Source: Candidatus Avimonas merdigallinarum (GTDB taxonomy: Bacteria > Bacillota > Clostridia > Oscillospirales > Acutalibacteraceae). From it: a DNA stretch of 64,000 nt. The stretch is taken from positions 30,261-94,260 of the forward strand of contig CAJFGS010000005.1 in NCBI GenBank assembly GCA_904377855.1, read 5' to 3'. Shown piece after piece: positions 9,240-17,647 of this stretch. The number at the start of each line of letters is the position of its first letter. Position 1 is the first letter of the stretch. Position numbers and translations under genes: made by a program. Under the pieces are notes generated by a model. The model did no database searches, had not been told where the DNA came from, and saw only the letters and a program-made list of their open reading frames with translations.

Positions 9240-10100
9240 ATGGCGGTAAAAAAAGGCGGATTGGGGAAGGGGCTCGAGGCCCTTTTCGCCGAAAACGCGG
9301 TGGAGGAGCAGGGGAAGACCATCTCCCTGCGGATTTCGGAAATTGAACCGAACCGCGCCCAGCCCCGCAAACAGTTTGACGAGGAATCGCTGGCGGAACT
9401 CGCCGATTCCATTAAGCAGCACGGGGTGCTCCAGCCGCTGCTGGTCCGGCCGCTCAGCGGCGGAAGCTACCAGCTGGTCGCGGGGGAGCGCCGGTGGCGC
9501 GCCTCCCGGCTGGCCGGCCTGACCGAGGTGCCGGTGATCGTCCGGGAGATGACCGACCGGGAAGCGGCCGAACTGGCCCTTATTGAAAACCTCCAGCGGG
9601 AGGATCTCAACCCGATGGAAGAGGCGCTCGGCTTCAAGACGCTCATGGACGGGTACGGCCTGACCCAGGAGGAAACCGCCCAGGCGGTGAATAAATCCCG
9701 CCCCGCGGTCGCCAACGCCCTCCGCCTGCTCAACCTCCCCCAGCCGGTGGCGGATCTGGTCGCCGAGGGGAAGCTTTCGGCCGGCCATGCCCGCGCGGTG
9801 CTTTCCTTCGGCAGCGCGGAGGAACAGGTCGCGGCGGCGCAGGCGGCGGTGCAGGGCGGCCTTTCGGTGCGGGAACTCGAAAAGCAGGCGAAGGCTGCCA
9901 AAACCGGCCGGTCCCGCCCGGCCGCCTCCGCCTTTTCCCGCAGCAGCTTCTACGACGAGGTGGAGCTCTCCCTGACCGAGCATCTCGGCCGGAAGGTCAA
10001 GGTCAGCCAGGGAAGGAAGGGGGGCGTCCTCCAGATCGAGTTCTATTCGCAGGACGACCTCCGGATGCTGGCGAACGACCTGGCCCCGGAGGAAAAATAA
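9240..10100 (+). CDS. parB: Chromosome partitioning protein ParB (Spo0J)
   Basis: CTPase clamp that loads at parS and recruits SMC. The N terminus KKGGLGKGLEALF is the ParA-stimulating peptide typical of ParB and is missing from the Noc-type protein at 7143, which settles the two identities. Then come IEPNRAQPRKQFD, GERRWRASRLAG (CTP box), ENLQREDLNPMEEA, the helix-turn-helix at YGLTQEETAQAVNKSRPAVAN, and a C-terminal dimerisation region. It has 286 residues, and GAGGGAGGAACGGCGA precedes the ATG. It forms an operon with parA. Confidence 0.96.
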   Translation: MAVKKGGLGKGLEALFAENAVEEQGKTISLRISEIEPNRAQPRKQFDEESLAELADSIKQHGVLQPLLVRPLSGGSYQLVAGERRWRASRLAGLTEVPVIVREMTDREAAELALIENLQREDLNPMEEALGFKTLMDGYGLTQEETAQAVNKSRPAVANALRLLNLPQPVADLVAEGKLSAGHARAVLSFGSAEEQVAAAQAAVQGGLSVRELEKQAKAAKTGRSRPAASAFSRSSFYDEVELSLTEHLGRKVKVSQGRKGGVLQIEFYSQDDLRMLANDLAPEEK

Positions 10101-10102
10101 AA

Positions 10103-10135
10103 CCCGCCTGCCCGGAAAGCCGCCGGGTTTTCCAC
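10103..10135 (+). terminator. Weak terminator after parB
   Basis: AAACCCGCC and GCCGGGTTT form an imperfect stem ending in a short T run. Stem quality is modest. Confidence 0.4.
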
Positions 10136-10192
10136 CAAAGGCAGAGCGGATGTGGAAAAATCAGCAGGAGAAAAAGCAGGAGGAACGGATAT

Positions 10193-10672
10193 ATGTCGGT
10201 TGAAACGGTCAAAGAATACCTCTCCCAGTGGGGGAGGGAGAAGGACGTCCTGGAATTCCCGGTTTCCAGCGCTACGGTGGAGCTGGCGGCCCAGGCCCTC
10301 CATACCGCCCCGGGGCAGATTGCGAAAACCCTTTCCTTTGCCCGGGGGGAGGGCTGCCTGCTGGTGGTGGCCGCGGGGGACGCGCGGATTGACAACGCTA
10401 AGTTCAAAGCGGCCCTCGGCACCAAGGCGAAGATGCTGACCCCGGATCAGGTGCTGGCGATGACCGGCCACGCGGTGGGCGGCGTCTGCCCCTTCGCCCT
10501 GCCCGAGGACGTCCCGGTCTATCTGGACGAGTCCCTGCGGGAGAAGGGGGTCGTTTACCCTGCCTGCGGAAGCAGCAATTCCGCGATCCGGCTGACCCTG
10601 GAGGAACTGGCGGCGTATTCCCGCAGCCGCGGCTGGGTGGATGTCTGCAAGCGGACCGAGGCCGCGGAGTAA
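10193..10672 (+). CDS. YbaK/EbsC-type aminoacyl-tRNA deacylase
   Basis: Proteins of this fold hydrolyse mischarged aminoacyl-tRNA, for example Cys-tRNAPro in the YbaK branch. The 159-residue length is right. Seen: FPVSSATVELAAQAL near the N terminus, AKTLSFA, the LVVAAGDARIDNAKFKAAL segment and GHAVGGVCPFALP, the family hallmark around the active pocket, then VYPACGSSNSAIRLT. The exact tRNA substrate is not readable. The gene starts 92 bases after parB, and a thioesterase gene follows 30 bases behind. Confidence 0.9.
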   Translation: MSVETVKEYLSQWGREKDVLEFPVSSATVELAAQALHTAPGQIAKTLSFARGEGCLLVVAAGDARIDNAKFKAALGTKAKMLTPDQVLAMTGHAVGGVCPFALPEDVPVYLDESLREKGVVYPACGSSNSAIRLTLEELAAYSRSRGWVDVCKRTEAAE

Positions 10673-10702
10673 AGCGGAGCAAAATATACGGAGAGTTTAT
10701 TT

Positions 10703-11473
10703 ATGACAAAGTATACAATCGCCCCGGATTATACCTGGGATATCCGGATCCATTCCTATGAAGCCGGGCCCGACCGCCGGCTGCGCTTGTCCAGCCAGCT
10801 CAAGCTGCAGCAGGAGGTGGGGGAGCTCCATTTTTCCGCCGGCGGGCTGGGGTATGACGAACTGTACCGCCATGGGATCGCGTTCGTCCTCACCCGGACC
10901 CACAGCCTGATTTCCCGCGCGCCGGAGCTGGGGGAGCAGGTCCATCTGCGCACCTGGCACCGGAGTTCCCGCGGGGCGCAGTTTTACCGCTGCTACCAGT
11001 TCCTGGACGGCGAGGGCCGGGTGCTCGTGGACAGCGTGACCGCGTTCGCCCTGGTGGATGTGAAGGAGCACAAGCTCCTGCGGCCCACGGTTTTTCAGGA
11101 ATTCGGGCTGGAGGAGCAGCCGGAGCGGAAGGGCGGCTGCCCCGATCCGGCCAAGTGGAGGCTCCCGGCAGGGCTGGAGCCGGCGGGGGAACGGCCCGTC
11201 CGGTGGTCGGACATCGACTACAACGGGCATTTGAACAACACGGTGTACGCCGACATCGCCTGCGACGTGCTGCCGGGCGGGATGGCCGGGCGTCATGTCA
11301 CCGAATTTTCGATCGCCTTTGTGCACGAGGCCGTCGAGGGGGAGGCCCTGACGCTCGCCGCCGGGACGGGATACGGGGAGGATCCCTCCTGCCACTGGGT
11401 GAGCGGGGACCTGCCGGACGGCCGCCGCTGTTTCGAGGCCAAGCTGTTCCTGAGCCCGGATGGATCGGTTTGA
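10703..11473 (+). CDS. Acyl-ACP thioesterase (FatA/FatB-like double hotdog)
   Basis: Releases fatty acids from acyl carrier protein. Seen in 256 residues: first hotdog domain with LQQEVGELHF and GIAFVLTRTH, the RTWHRSSRGAQFYRCYQF strand, and the second domain carrying SDIDYNGHLNNTVYADIA (about residues 170-187), in which Asp, Asn and His match the catalytic set of plant and bacterial FatA/FatB. The start follows CGGAGAG. The last 14 bases overlap the next gene, so the two are co-translated, which ties the unknown neighbour to this enzyme's operon. Confidence 0.9.
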   Translation: MTKYTIAPDYTWDIRIHSYEAGPDRRLRLSSQLKLQQEVGELHFSAGGLGYDELYRHGIAFVLTRTHSLISRAPELGEQVHLRTWHRSSRGAQFYRCYQFLDGEGRVLVDSVTAFALVDVKEHKLLRPTVFQEFGLEEQPERKGGCPDPAKWRLPAGLEPAGERPVRWSDIDYNGHLNNTVYADIACDVLPGGMAGRHVTEFSIAFVHEAVEGEALTLAAGTGYGEDPSCHWVSGDLPDGRRCFEAKLFLSPDGSV

Positions 11474-12203
11474 GCAGGCGCGGGCCCGGGCGCTCGCCGG
11501 ACTGCAGGAACGCCCGGGGATCGGCACCCTGCGGGAGCGGAGCCTGCACGCCATCCTGAAATACTGGGCGGATCCGGACGAAAGCCATCACGAGGCGGCC
11601 CTTCCCTGCCGCCTGATCGCCGACATCTGGGACGGGGAACGGGTGACCGAAATCCAGACCCGGGGCTTCAGCAAGCTGCGGCCCAAGCTGGCGCGGCTGC
11701 TGCCCGACTATGCGGTGACCATCCTCTATCCCGTCGCCCGGACAAAGCGGCTGATCTGGGTGGATCCCGAAAGCGGCGCATTGTCCGCCCCGCGGAAATC
11801 CCCCAAAACCGGGACGGCTTGGGACGCGTTCCGGGAACTGTATTATATCCGGGATTATCTGTGCTCCCCCCGCCTCTCCCTCCGCCTGGTGTATCTGGAG
11901 ATGGAGGAATACCGCCTGCTCAACGGGTGGAGCCGCGACCGGAAAAAGGGATCCTGCCGGGTGGAACGGATCCCCACCGCCCTGCTGGGGGAGGAAACCC
12001 TCTGCGGCCCGGCCGATTTTGCGGCCCTCCTCCCGCCGGGGCTGCCCGCCCCCTTCACCAGCGGCTCCCTGGCGGAGGCGCTGCATATCCCGCCGAAACG
12101 GGCGGGGCAGATAATAAACGTATTGTATTCGATCGGATCGATTATACGAGAAGGAAAATCCGGAAGGGCGTTTTTGTACCGGAACGCCTGGCCGCAGGGC
12201 TGA
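11460..12203 (+). CDS. Conserved clostridial protein of unknown function with C-terminal winged-helix-like segment
   Basis: 247 residues; I do not recognise a named family, though similar unnamed proteins occur in related gut bacteria (recall, not a search). Two parts are visible. Residues 1-180 hold LIADIWDGERVTEIQTRGF followed by SKLRPKLARLLPDYAVTILYPVA, in which D-x14-E-x-Q next to a helix and a strand recalls PD-(D/E)xK nuclease-like cores. Residues 195-247 resemble a winged helix (SLAEALHIPPKRAGQIINVLYSIGSI). The link to nucleases is inference only. It overlaps the thioesterase gene by 14 bases. An AT-rich patch lies at about 12110-12150. Confidence 0.7.
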   Translation: MDRFEQARARALAGLQERPGIGTLRERSLHAILKYWADPDESHHEAALPCRLIADIWDGERVTEIQTRGFSKLRPKLARLLPDYAVTILYPVARTKRLIWVDPESGALSAPRKSPKTGTAWDAFRELYYIRDYLCSPRLSLRLVYLEMEEYRLLNGWSRDRKKGSCRVERIPTALLGEETLCGPADFAALLPPGLPAPFTSGSLAEALHIPPKRAGQIINVLYSIGSIIREGKSGRAFLYRNAWPQG

Positions 12204-12608
12204 AAACGGCCGCGGGCGGCTGCTCCCCGGATAAGCCGGCGTCCGGCCCGGAGCGCGGCTCCCCGCCGGTTCCGCGGAAAAGCGGCCGCCGGGGGCCGGA
12301 ACGCCCGAAAAAAGCCGGCCTCCCTTTTCGCGGGGCGTTTGCCCGAAGGCGGGACGGCCGCGGGAGAGAGGCCCGCGCGGGAAACGAAAAGGGGATTGGG
12401 CGGGACGGCGGTGGTTTTTTCCGCCGCGGCCCGCATAGAATAGAGAATAGAGAGATAAAGAGAGGGAAAGTTAGAGGGAAAGGCGGAAAAGGAAGGGGGA
12501 TTCCCGGCCTGCTGCCGCGCAGCGCCGGGGCGGGAATCCTGCTCGGGGCGTCCGGCCCCGCCCGGGAGGAAGGACGGCCGCCGCCTTGGCAGAAAGGAAT
12601 GGTTTTGC
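12204..12608. other. Spacer without a supported gene
   Basis: About 400 bases, purine-rich on the plus strand from 12330 to 12500 (runs such as AGAGAATAGAGAGATAAAGAG). Long overlapping frames on both strands code only for low-complexity sequence and are not supported. Confidence 0.5.
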
Positions 12609-14552
12609 GTGAAAATCGTGCTGGTCATCGACCAGTTTGACAGCGGCAACAACGGCACCACGGTCACGGCCCGCCGGTTTGCGCAGCAGCTCCAGCGGCG
12701 GGGCCATACCGTGACGGTGCTGGCCTGCGGGGAATCGGGCGTGCTGGAGGACGGGGTGCGGAAGGTCGGCGTGCCGGAGAGCCGCCTCCCCGTTTTCGAC
12801 GGCCTGGTGAAATCCCAGGGGATGCTCTTTGCCCGGCCGGTGGACGAAGCGTATTACCAGGCGTTTAAGGGGGCGGACATCGTCCATTTTTACCTGCCGT
12901 TCCGCTTCTGCCGCCGCGGGGAGGAGATCGCGCGGCAGATGCACATCCCCACCGTGGCGGCTTTTCATATGCAGCCGGAAAACGTGACCTTCACCATCGG
13001 CATGGGGAACCGGAAGGCGGTCAACGATTTCCTGTACGGCTGGTGCTACCGGGAATTTTACAACCGCTTCACCCACATCCACTGCCCGAGCCGGTTTATT
13101 GCGGGGGAACTGGAGCGGCACGGCTATGACGCCAAGCTCTGCGTGATTTCCAACGGGGTGGACGACGCGTTCGTCCCCCGCACGGACGTGTCCCGCCCGG
13201 CCGCGTTTGAAGGGAAGTTCGTCGTCCTCATGGTGGGCCGCCTTTCCGCCGAGAAGCGGCAGGACCTGATTATCGAGGCGGTGAAAAGGAGCCGGCACCG
13301 GGACAAAATCCAGCTGGTGTTCGCGGGGAAGGGGCCCAAGGAGGCCGAATACCGCCGGCTGGGGGAGAGCCTGCCCAACCCGCCCTCCTTCGGCTTTTTC
13401 GGCCAGGAGGAGCTGGTCCGGCTGATGAATTGCTGCGATCTGTATATCCACGCCTCTGACGCCGAGATCGAGGGGATTTCCTGCATGGAGGCGCTGGCCT
13501 GCGGGCTGGTGCCGGTCATCTCCGATTCCTCCCGTTCGGCCACCAACCAGTACGCGCTCGACGAGCGGAGCCTGTTCCGGGCGGGAGACGCCGGATCCCT
13601 CGCGGAAAAGATCGACTACTGGGTGGAGCATCCGGAGGAACGGGCAAAGATGGGGAAGGAATACGCCCGGGTGGGGGACGGCATCCGGGTAAGCGCCTGT
13701 GTGGAAAAGGCGGAGGCGATGTACCGGGACGCGATAAAGGAATACCACGACCACGGGTATAAGCATCCCCGCCAGGGGCCGGTCAAGCGGCTGCTCCATC
13801 CCAACACCGAAAAAATCCAGAGGGCGGAGTTTGAATATTTCCCCTCCGCCCCCTGGAAAAGGGAGCTTTTGTCCCTGCTGACCAACCTGCTGACCCCGCT
13901 GCTCTGCCTTATCGATACGCTGTATTTCGGCCTGACGGTGGAGGGGCGACATTACCTGCGGGGGATCGGGGGCGGCGGCGTCACCGTGATGAACCACGTC
14001 CACCCCATGGACTGCACCATGGTGAAGCTGGCCACCTTCCCGCGGCGGCTGTACTTCATCAGCCTGCGCCGGAACCTGGAGCTCCCCTTTACCGGCTGGC
14101 TGGTGCGGCTGTTCGGCGGGGTGCCCCTCCCGGACACCCCGGGGGAAATGCTCCGGTTCCAGCGGCAGGCGGAGGAAGCGGTGGCGCGGGGGGAACTCGT
14201 CCACTTCTACCCCGAAGGGCAGCTGGTGCGGTACCATGAGTCCCTGCGGGATTTCCACCGCGGCGCCTTTTTCACCGCGGTGCGGACCGGGCGGCCGATC
14301 CTCCCGATGGTGCTGACCTACCGGGAGCCGGGGCCGCTGCTCTCCCTGTTTAAGAAAAAGCCCTGCTTCCGGCTGCTCGTCTGCGCCCCGCAGTTCCCGG
14401 ATCCCACCCTTTCCCGCAGCGCGGCGGTGCAGGAGCTCATGGATCGGACCCGGCGGGTCATGAAGGCCCGGGCCAACGGCGCGTCGCCGGATTACCAGCT
14501 CCAGCCGGCCGAATCCGGCGACGTCGAAGCGTACGACGGGTACAACGGATAG
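12609..14552 (+). CDS. Fusion of a GT4-type glycosyltransferase and a PlsC-type acyltransferase
   Basis: 647 residues, starting at GTG. The N-terminal two thirds form a GT-B glycosyltransferase: IVLVIDQFDSGNNGTTV at the start, VGRLSAEKRQDLIIEAVK, then EIEGISCMEALACGLVPVISD, the E-x7-E donor-site motif of family GT4 (about residues 285-300). The C-terminal part, about 440-625, is a PlsC acyltransferase: NHVHPMD gives the H-x4-D catalytic pair and FYPEGQLV the acceptor motif (usual FPEG). A hydrophobic stretch at about 418-436 may anchor it at the membrane. Joint glycosyl and acyl transfer suggests synthesis of a glycolipid or phosphoglycolipid (inference). Confidence 0.88.
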   Translation: MKIVLVIDQFDSGNNGTTVTARRFAQQLQRRGHTVTVLACGESGVLEDGVRKVGVPESRLPVFDGLVKSQGMLFARPVDEAYYQAFKGADIVHFYLPFRFCRRGEEIARQMHIPTVAAFHMQPENVTFTIGMGNRKAVNDFLYGWCYREFYNRFTHIHCPSRFIAGELERHGYDAKLCVISNGVDDAFVPRTDVSRPAAFEGKFVVLMVGRLSAEKRQDLIIEAVKRSRHRDKIQLVFAGKGPKEAEYRRLGESLPNPPSFGFFGQEELVRLMNCCDLYIHASDAEIEGISCMEALACGLVPVISDSSRSATNQYALDERSLFRAGDAGSLAEKIDYWVEHPEERAKMGKEYARVGDGIRVSACVEKAEAMYRDAIKEYHDHGYKHPRQGPVKRLLHPNTEKIQRAEFEYFPSAPWKRELLSLLTNLLTPLLCLIDTLYFGLTVEGRHYLRGIGGGGVTVMNHVHPMDCTMVKLATFPRRLYFISLRRNLELPFTGWLVRLFGGVPLPDTPGEMLRFQRQAEEAVARGELVHFYPEGQLVRYHESLRDFHRGAFFTAVRTGRPILPMVLTYREPGPLLSLFKKKPCFRLLVCAPQFPDPTLSRSAAVQELMDRTRRVMKARANGASPDYQLQPAESGDVEAYDGYNG

Positions 14553-14864
14553 GGTTGGCCGGCCGCGGAGGGGTATGGCCGCCGCAATCCTAAAGATACC
14601 GGCGGCGGGGTGGCGGTGCCGGAACGGCGCACCCCGGCGCATGGGCGGCGTGTTTTTCCCGCCCATGGGGCTCCGAAAAAGGGGGGGCGGGTGCCGGGAT
14701 GGGACCGCGGAGGCTTCCGGGCGGTTGTGGAAAACTCGGTTGAAATTGGTGAAAGTTGGCATGCCCTGCCCGTTTTCCCGCAGGAAAGCCGGAAAAAAGT
14801 GGATGATGCCGGGGATTCACGGAAATAGAGCGCTGCAAAAATGGATTATGCAGCACTCCCCTTG

Positions 14865-14910
14865 AAAAAAGCGCTTGAGGGCGGTCGTGGCAGCCCTCAA
14901 GCGCTTTTTT
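14865..14910. terminator. Bidirectional terminator between the fusion gene and mscS
   Basis: The 18-base arms at 14865-14882 and 14893-14910 are fully complementary, built from a run of six A/T, GCGCTTGAGGGC and its complement. It serves the plus-strand gene on its left and the minus-strand gene on its right. The rest of 14553-15032 shows no gene. Confidence 0.93.
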
Positions 14911-15032
14911 GGTGTATCGTTCCACCACGCGACAGTCCGGCCCCCCGCCCGGGAGGGGAGCGGGGCCCGCACAGGCGGGAATTTTTCCACCCTTTCCAAA
15001 GCCGCTGTGGAAAAATGCAGAGCCGGAACGGA

Positions 15033-15881
15033 TTATTCCCCTTTGGGCGGGGCGGCGTCCGGCGGGCAGAGGTGGACGTCCAGCTGGTTGTACGGGATGA
15101 CAATCCCGTTTTGGTCGAACAGCGCTTTCACCTTTTCGTTCAGGTCAAAGCGGAGGTTCCAGTACTCCGAACTGCTGCACCAGAGCTGGGCGGTCAGGTT
15201 GATGGAAGAGGCGGCGTATTCCGTCACCACCACGCGGGGAGGGGCCGGCTCCTTGAGCACAAGAGGATGGCTTTCCACCAGCTCGGTCAAAAGGGCTTTG
15301 GCCTGGAGCAGATCGTTCTCATAGCTGATGGAAAAGACCATATCCTGCCGCCGGCAGTCGTGGGCGGAATAGTTCACCAGGGTTTCGGTCATCATTTTGG
15401 TGTTGGGCACGGCGATGCGGGTGTTCCCGGGCGTGTCGAGATAGGTCTGCATCAGTTCGATCTCGGTGACCGTCCCCCCCAGGTCGCCGATTTCGATGTA
15501 ATCGCCCGCCTTGAACGGCTTGGTGAAAAGCAGCACCACGCCGGAAGCGAGGTTGGCGAGATTATCCCGGATGGCGAGGGCCACCGCTGCGCCGACCGCC
15601 GCGAGGACGGTGAGGAGGCTGGTGACCGGGATCCCGAGCTTATCCAGCGCCATGACCGCGATCAGCACCCAGAGGGAGATTTTGATCACCCTCTGGACAT
15701 ATTTGATTGCCACCGGGTCGATGCTGGTCCGCCTGAGCATCGCGTTGACCGGCTTGGGGAGGATCCGGACCGCCAGGAGGCCGATGACGAGGATCAGGAC
15801 CGCCTGCAGAAGATGGGGGAGGAAGGCGAGCAGGCCGGCGGTAAAGGAGTTCCATGCAGCGTATAAATGTTCCATAGACAT
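15033..15881 (-). CDS. mscS: Small-conductance mechanosensitive channel (MscS family)
   Basis: Membrane tension-gated channel protecting against osmotic down-shock. 282 residues with helices near 14-35, 60-82 and 88-110. The pore helix and vestibule entry are recognisable: AVGAAVALAIRDNLANLASG, then KPFKAGDYIEIGDLGGTVTEI and PNTKMMTETLVNYS, all MscS signatures. Start chosen at 15881 because AAAGGA lies seven bases ahead; the open frame continues upstream to 16283 with Pro-rich nonsense and is rejected. It stands alone between terminator-like hairpins. Confidence 0.92.
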   Translation of the reverse strand: MSMEHLYAAWNSFTAGLLAFLPHLLQAVLILVIGLLAVRILPKPVNAMLRRTSIDPVAIKYVQRVIKISLWVLIAVMALDKLGIPVTSLLTVLAAVGAAVALAIRDNLANLASGVVLLFTKPFKAGDYIEIGDLGGTVTEIELMQTYLDTPGNTRIAVPNTKMMTETLVNYSAHDCRRQDMVFSISYENDLLQAKALLTELVESHPLVLKEPAPPRVVVTEYAASSINLTAQLWCSSSEYWNLRFDLNEKVKALFDQNGIVIPYNQLDVHLCPPDAAPPKGE

Positions 15882-16373
15882 CGTTATCCTTTCTACGACC
15901 GATTCGTTTACCGTCCCGCCCTCCGCGGGGAGGGGGAATGCCGGGAACCGGGACGACATGACAGGGTTCCTCCTTTCCATTTTAGGGAAAAGCGCCGGCG
16001 CTGTCAACGGGACTTTTGGGGAAAAGGCGGGAAAAGGCGCGCCTCGACCCGCCGGCGCCTCCGGCCGGGAGCAGTGGTGGAGGGAGCGGCGGGCCGGGAG
16101 GCGGCAGATGGACGCCGGCGGGGCGGGGCAGAGAGGGGAAAACGGCGGGAGCAGGGGAGGGAGGACAGGGCCGGACCGGGGAAGATAGGGGATGACAGGG
16201 GACACGGGGAGAAAAGGCGGGAAAGAGATACGCAGAAAGCCGGGCAGAAAACCGGTTTTTTTGTGCGAAGGGGCATTTTTCAAAGGCCCCCCTTGAAAAA
16301 TACGGCATTCTATTATAAACTATTCTATTAGAGGACTTGTTTACTTTTTAACAAAAGAAAAGAAAGGGTGTCC
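15882..16373. other. Spacer between mscS and pgk
   Basis: About 490 bases: a purine-rich plus strand at 16020-16260, then an imperfect inverted repeat TTTTTCAAAGG...CCTTGAAAAA (16276-16300), then AT-rich DNA with a possible pgk promoter, TTGAAA at 16293-16298 and TATAAA near 16314-16319. No gene is supported. Confidence 0.45.
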
Positions 16374-17567
16374 GTGTTGAACTACCTGAACAAAAAGACG
16401 ATTGAAGACATTGACGTCTCCGGCAAAAAGGTGCTGGTGCGCTGCGACTTCAACGTGCCGCTGGCCGACGGCGTCATCACCGACGACAAGCGGATCCGCG
16501 AGTCCATCCCCACCATCCAGTACCTGGTGGACCACGGCGCGGCCGTGATCCTCTGCTCCCACCTCGGCCGGCCGAAGGACGAGGAATCCAAGAAGAAATG
16601 CACCCTCGCCCCGGTTGCCAAGCGCCTGTCCGAACTCATGGGCCGGGAAGTGAAATTCACCACCGACATCATCGGGGAGGAAGCCCACGCCATGGCCGCC
16701 GCCCTCAAGCCCGGCGAAATCATGGTGATTGAAAACGTCCGCTTCTACAAAGAGGAGACCAAGAACGATCCCGACTTTGCGAAGGCGCTCGCGTCCCTGG
16801 CGGATATCTATGTCAACGATGCGTTCGGCACCGCCCACCGCGCCCACGCCTCCACCGCCGGCGTGGCCGATTACCTGCCCGCCGTCTGCGGCTACCTCAT
16901 CCAGAAGGAAATCAAGGTGATGGGCGGCGCGCTGGAAAACCCGAAGCGCCCGTTCGTCGCGATCCTGGGCGGGGCGAAGGTTTCGGACAAGATCGGCGTT
17001 ATCACCAACCTTATCGACAAGGTGGACACCCTCATCATCGGCGGGGCGATGGCCTACACCTTCAACGCGGCCCGCGGCATCAAGATCGGCGACTCCAAGT
17101 TCGAAGCGGACAAGGTGGATCTGGCGAAAGAGATCCTCGCCAAGGCGCAGGCCAAGGGGATCAAATTCCTGCTGCCGGTGGATAACGTGGCGGCGGACGC
17201 GTTCGACGTGAACGCCAACACCAAGGTGTTCGAAGGGGATATCGACGACGGCTGGATGGGCCTGGATATCGGCCCGAAGACCCAGGCGCTCTTTGCGGAA
17301 GCGGTCAAGGACGCCGGCACGGTTATCTGGAACGGCCCGATGGGCGTGTTTGAGATGGCTCCCTTCGCCAAGGGCACCATCGCGGTGGCCAAGGCGATCG
17401 CCGACTCGGATGCGATCTCCATCATCGGCGGCGGCGATTCCGCGGCGGCGGTTGAGCAGCTCGGCTTCGCGGACAAGATGACCCACATCTCCACCGGCGG
17501 CGGCGCGTCGCTGGAGTTCCTGGAAGGGCTGGAGCTGCCGGGCATCGCCTGCCTGAACGACAAATAA
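16374..17567 (+). CDS. pgk: Phosphoglycerate kinase
   Basis: Transfers phosphate from 1,3-bisphosphoglycerate to ADP in glycolysis. Seen: [11 protein letters not shown] at the N terminus, HLGRPKDE, the [12 protein letters not shown] substrate loop, [12 protein letters not shown], and the nucleotide-site motif [14 protein letters not shown] followed by [13 protein letters not shown]. No ATG start exists; candidates are GTG 16368, GTG 16374 and TTG 16377. AAAGGG (16363-16368) rules against the first, and TTG 16377 would give the family-typical [12 protein letters not shown], so the true start is 16374 or 16377. Length is about 397 residues. It leads a glycolytic cluster with tpiA and gpmI. Confidence 0.96.
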   Translation: MLNYLNKKTIEDIDVSGKKVLVRCDFNVPLADGVITDDKRIRESIPTIQYLVDHGAAVILCSHLGRPKDEESKKKCTLAPVAKRLSELMGREVKFTTDIIGEEAHAMAAALKPGEIMVIENVRFYKEETKNDPDFAKALASLADIYVNDAFGTAHRAHASTAGVADYLPAVCGYLIQKEIKVMGGALENPKRPFVAILGGAKVSDKIGVITNLIDKVDTLIIGGAMAYTFNAARGIKIGDSKFEADKVDLAKEILAKAQAKGIKFLLPVDNVAADAFDVNANTKVFEGDIDDGWMGLDIGPKTQALFAEAVKDAGTVIWNGPMGVFEMAPFAKGTIAVAKAIADSDAISIIGGGDSAAAVEQLGFADKMTHISTGGGASLEFLEGLELPGIACLNDK

Positions 17568-17580
17568 AACCCTTTCCGCT

Positions 17581-17607
17581 GCCTGCCCGGGGTTTGCCCG
17601 GGCAGGC
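17581..17607 (+). other. Hairpin between pgk and tpiA
   Basis: GCCTGCCCGG and CCGGGCAGGC enclose a short loop, with no T run. It could adjust relative transcript levels of the two genes rather than stop transcription. Confidence 0.5.
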
Positions 17608-17647
17608 GCGGCCGTATTATCACCAGATAAAGGAAGGAAACGTGACT

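Noticed and set aside
6567..9983. Very long open frame of 1138 codons on the minus strand
   Set aside because: It lies antisense to rsmG, noc, parA and parB, is rich in Arg, Gly, Pro and His as expected from reversed GC-rich codons, and has no ribosome binding site.
14720..15015. TGTGGAAAA-like elements as possible DnaA boxes or an origin
   Set aside because: They do not match TTATCCACA well, are not clustered, and dnaA and dnaN are not in the window.
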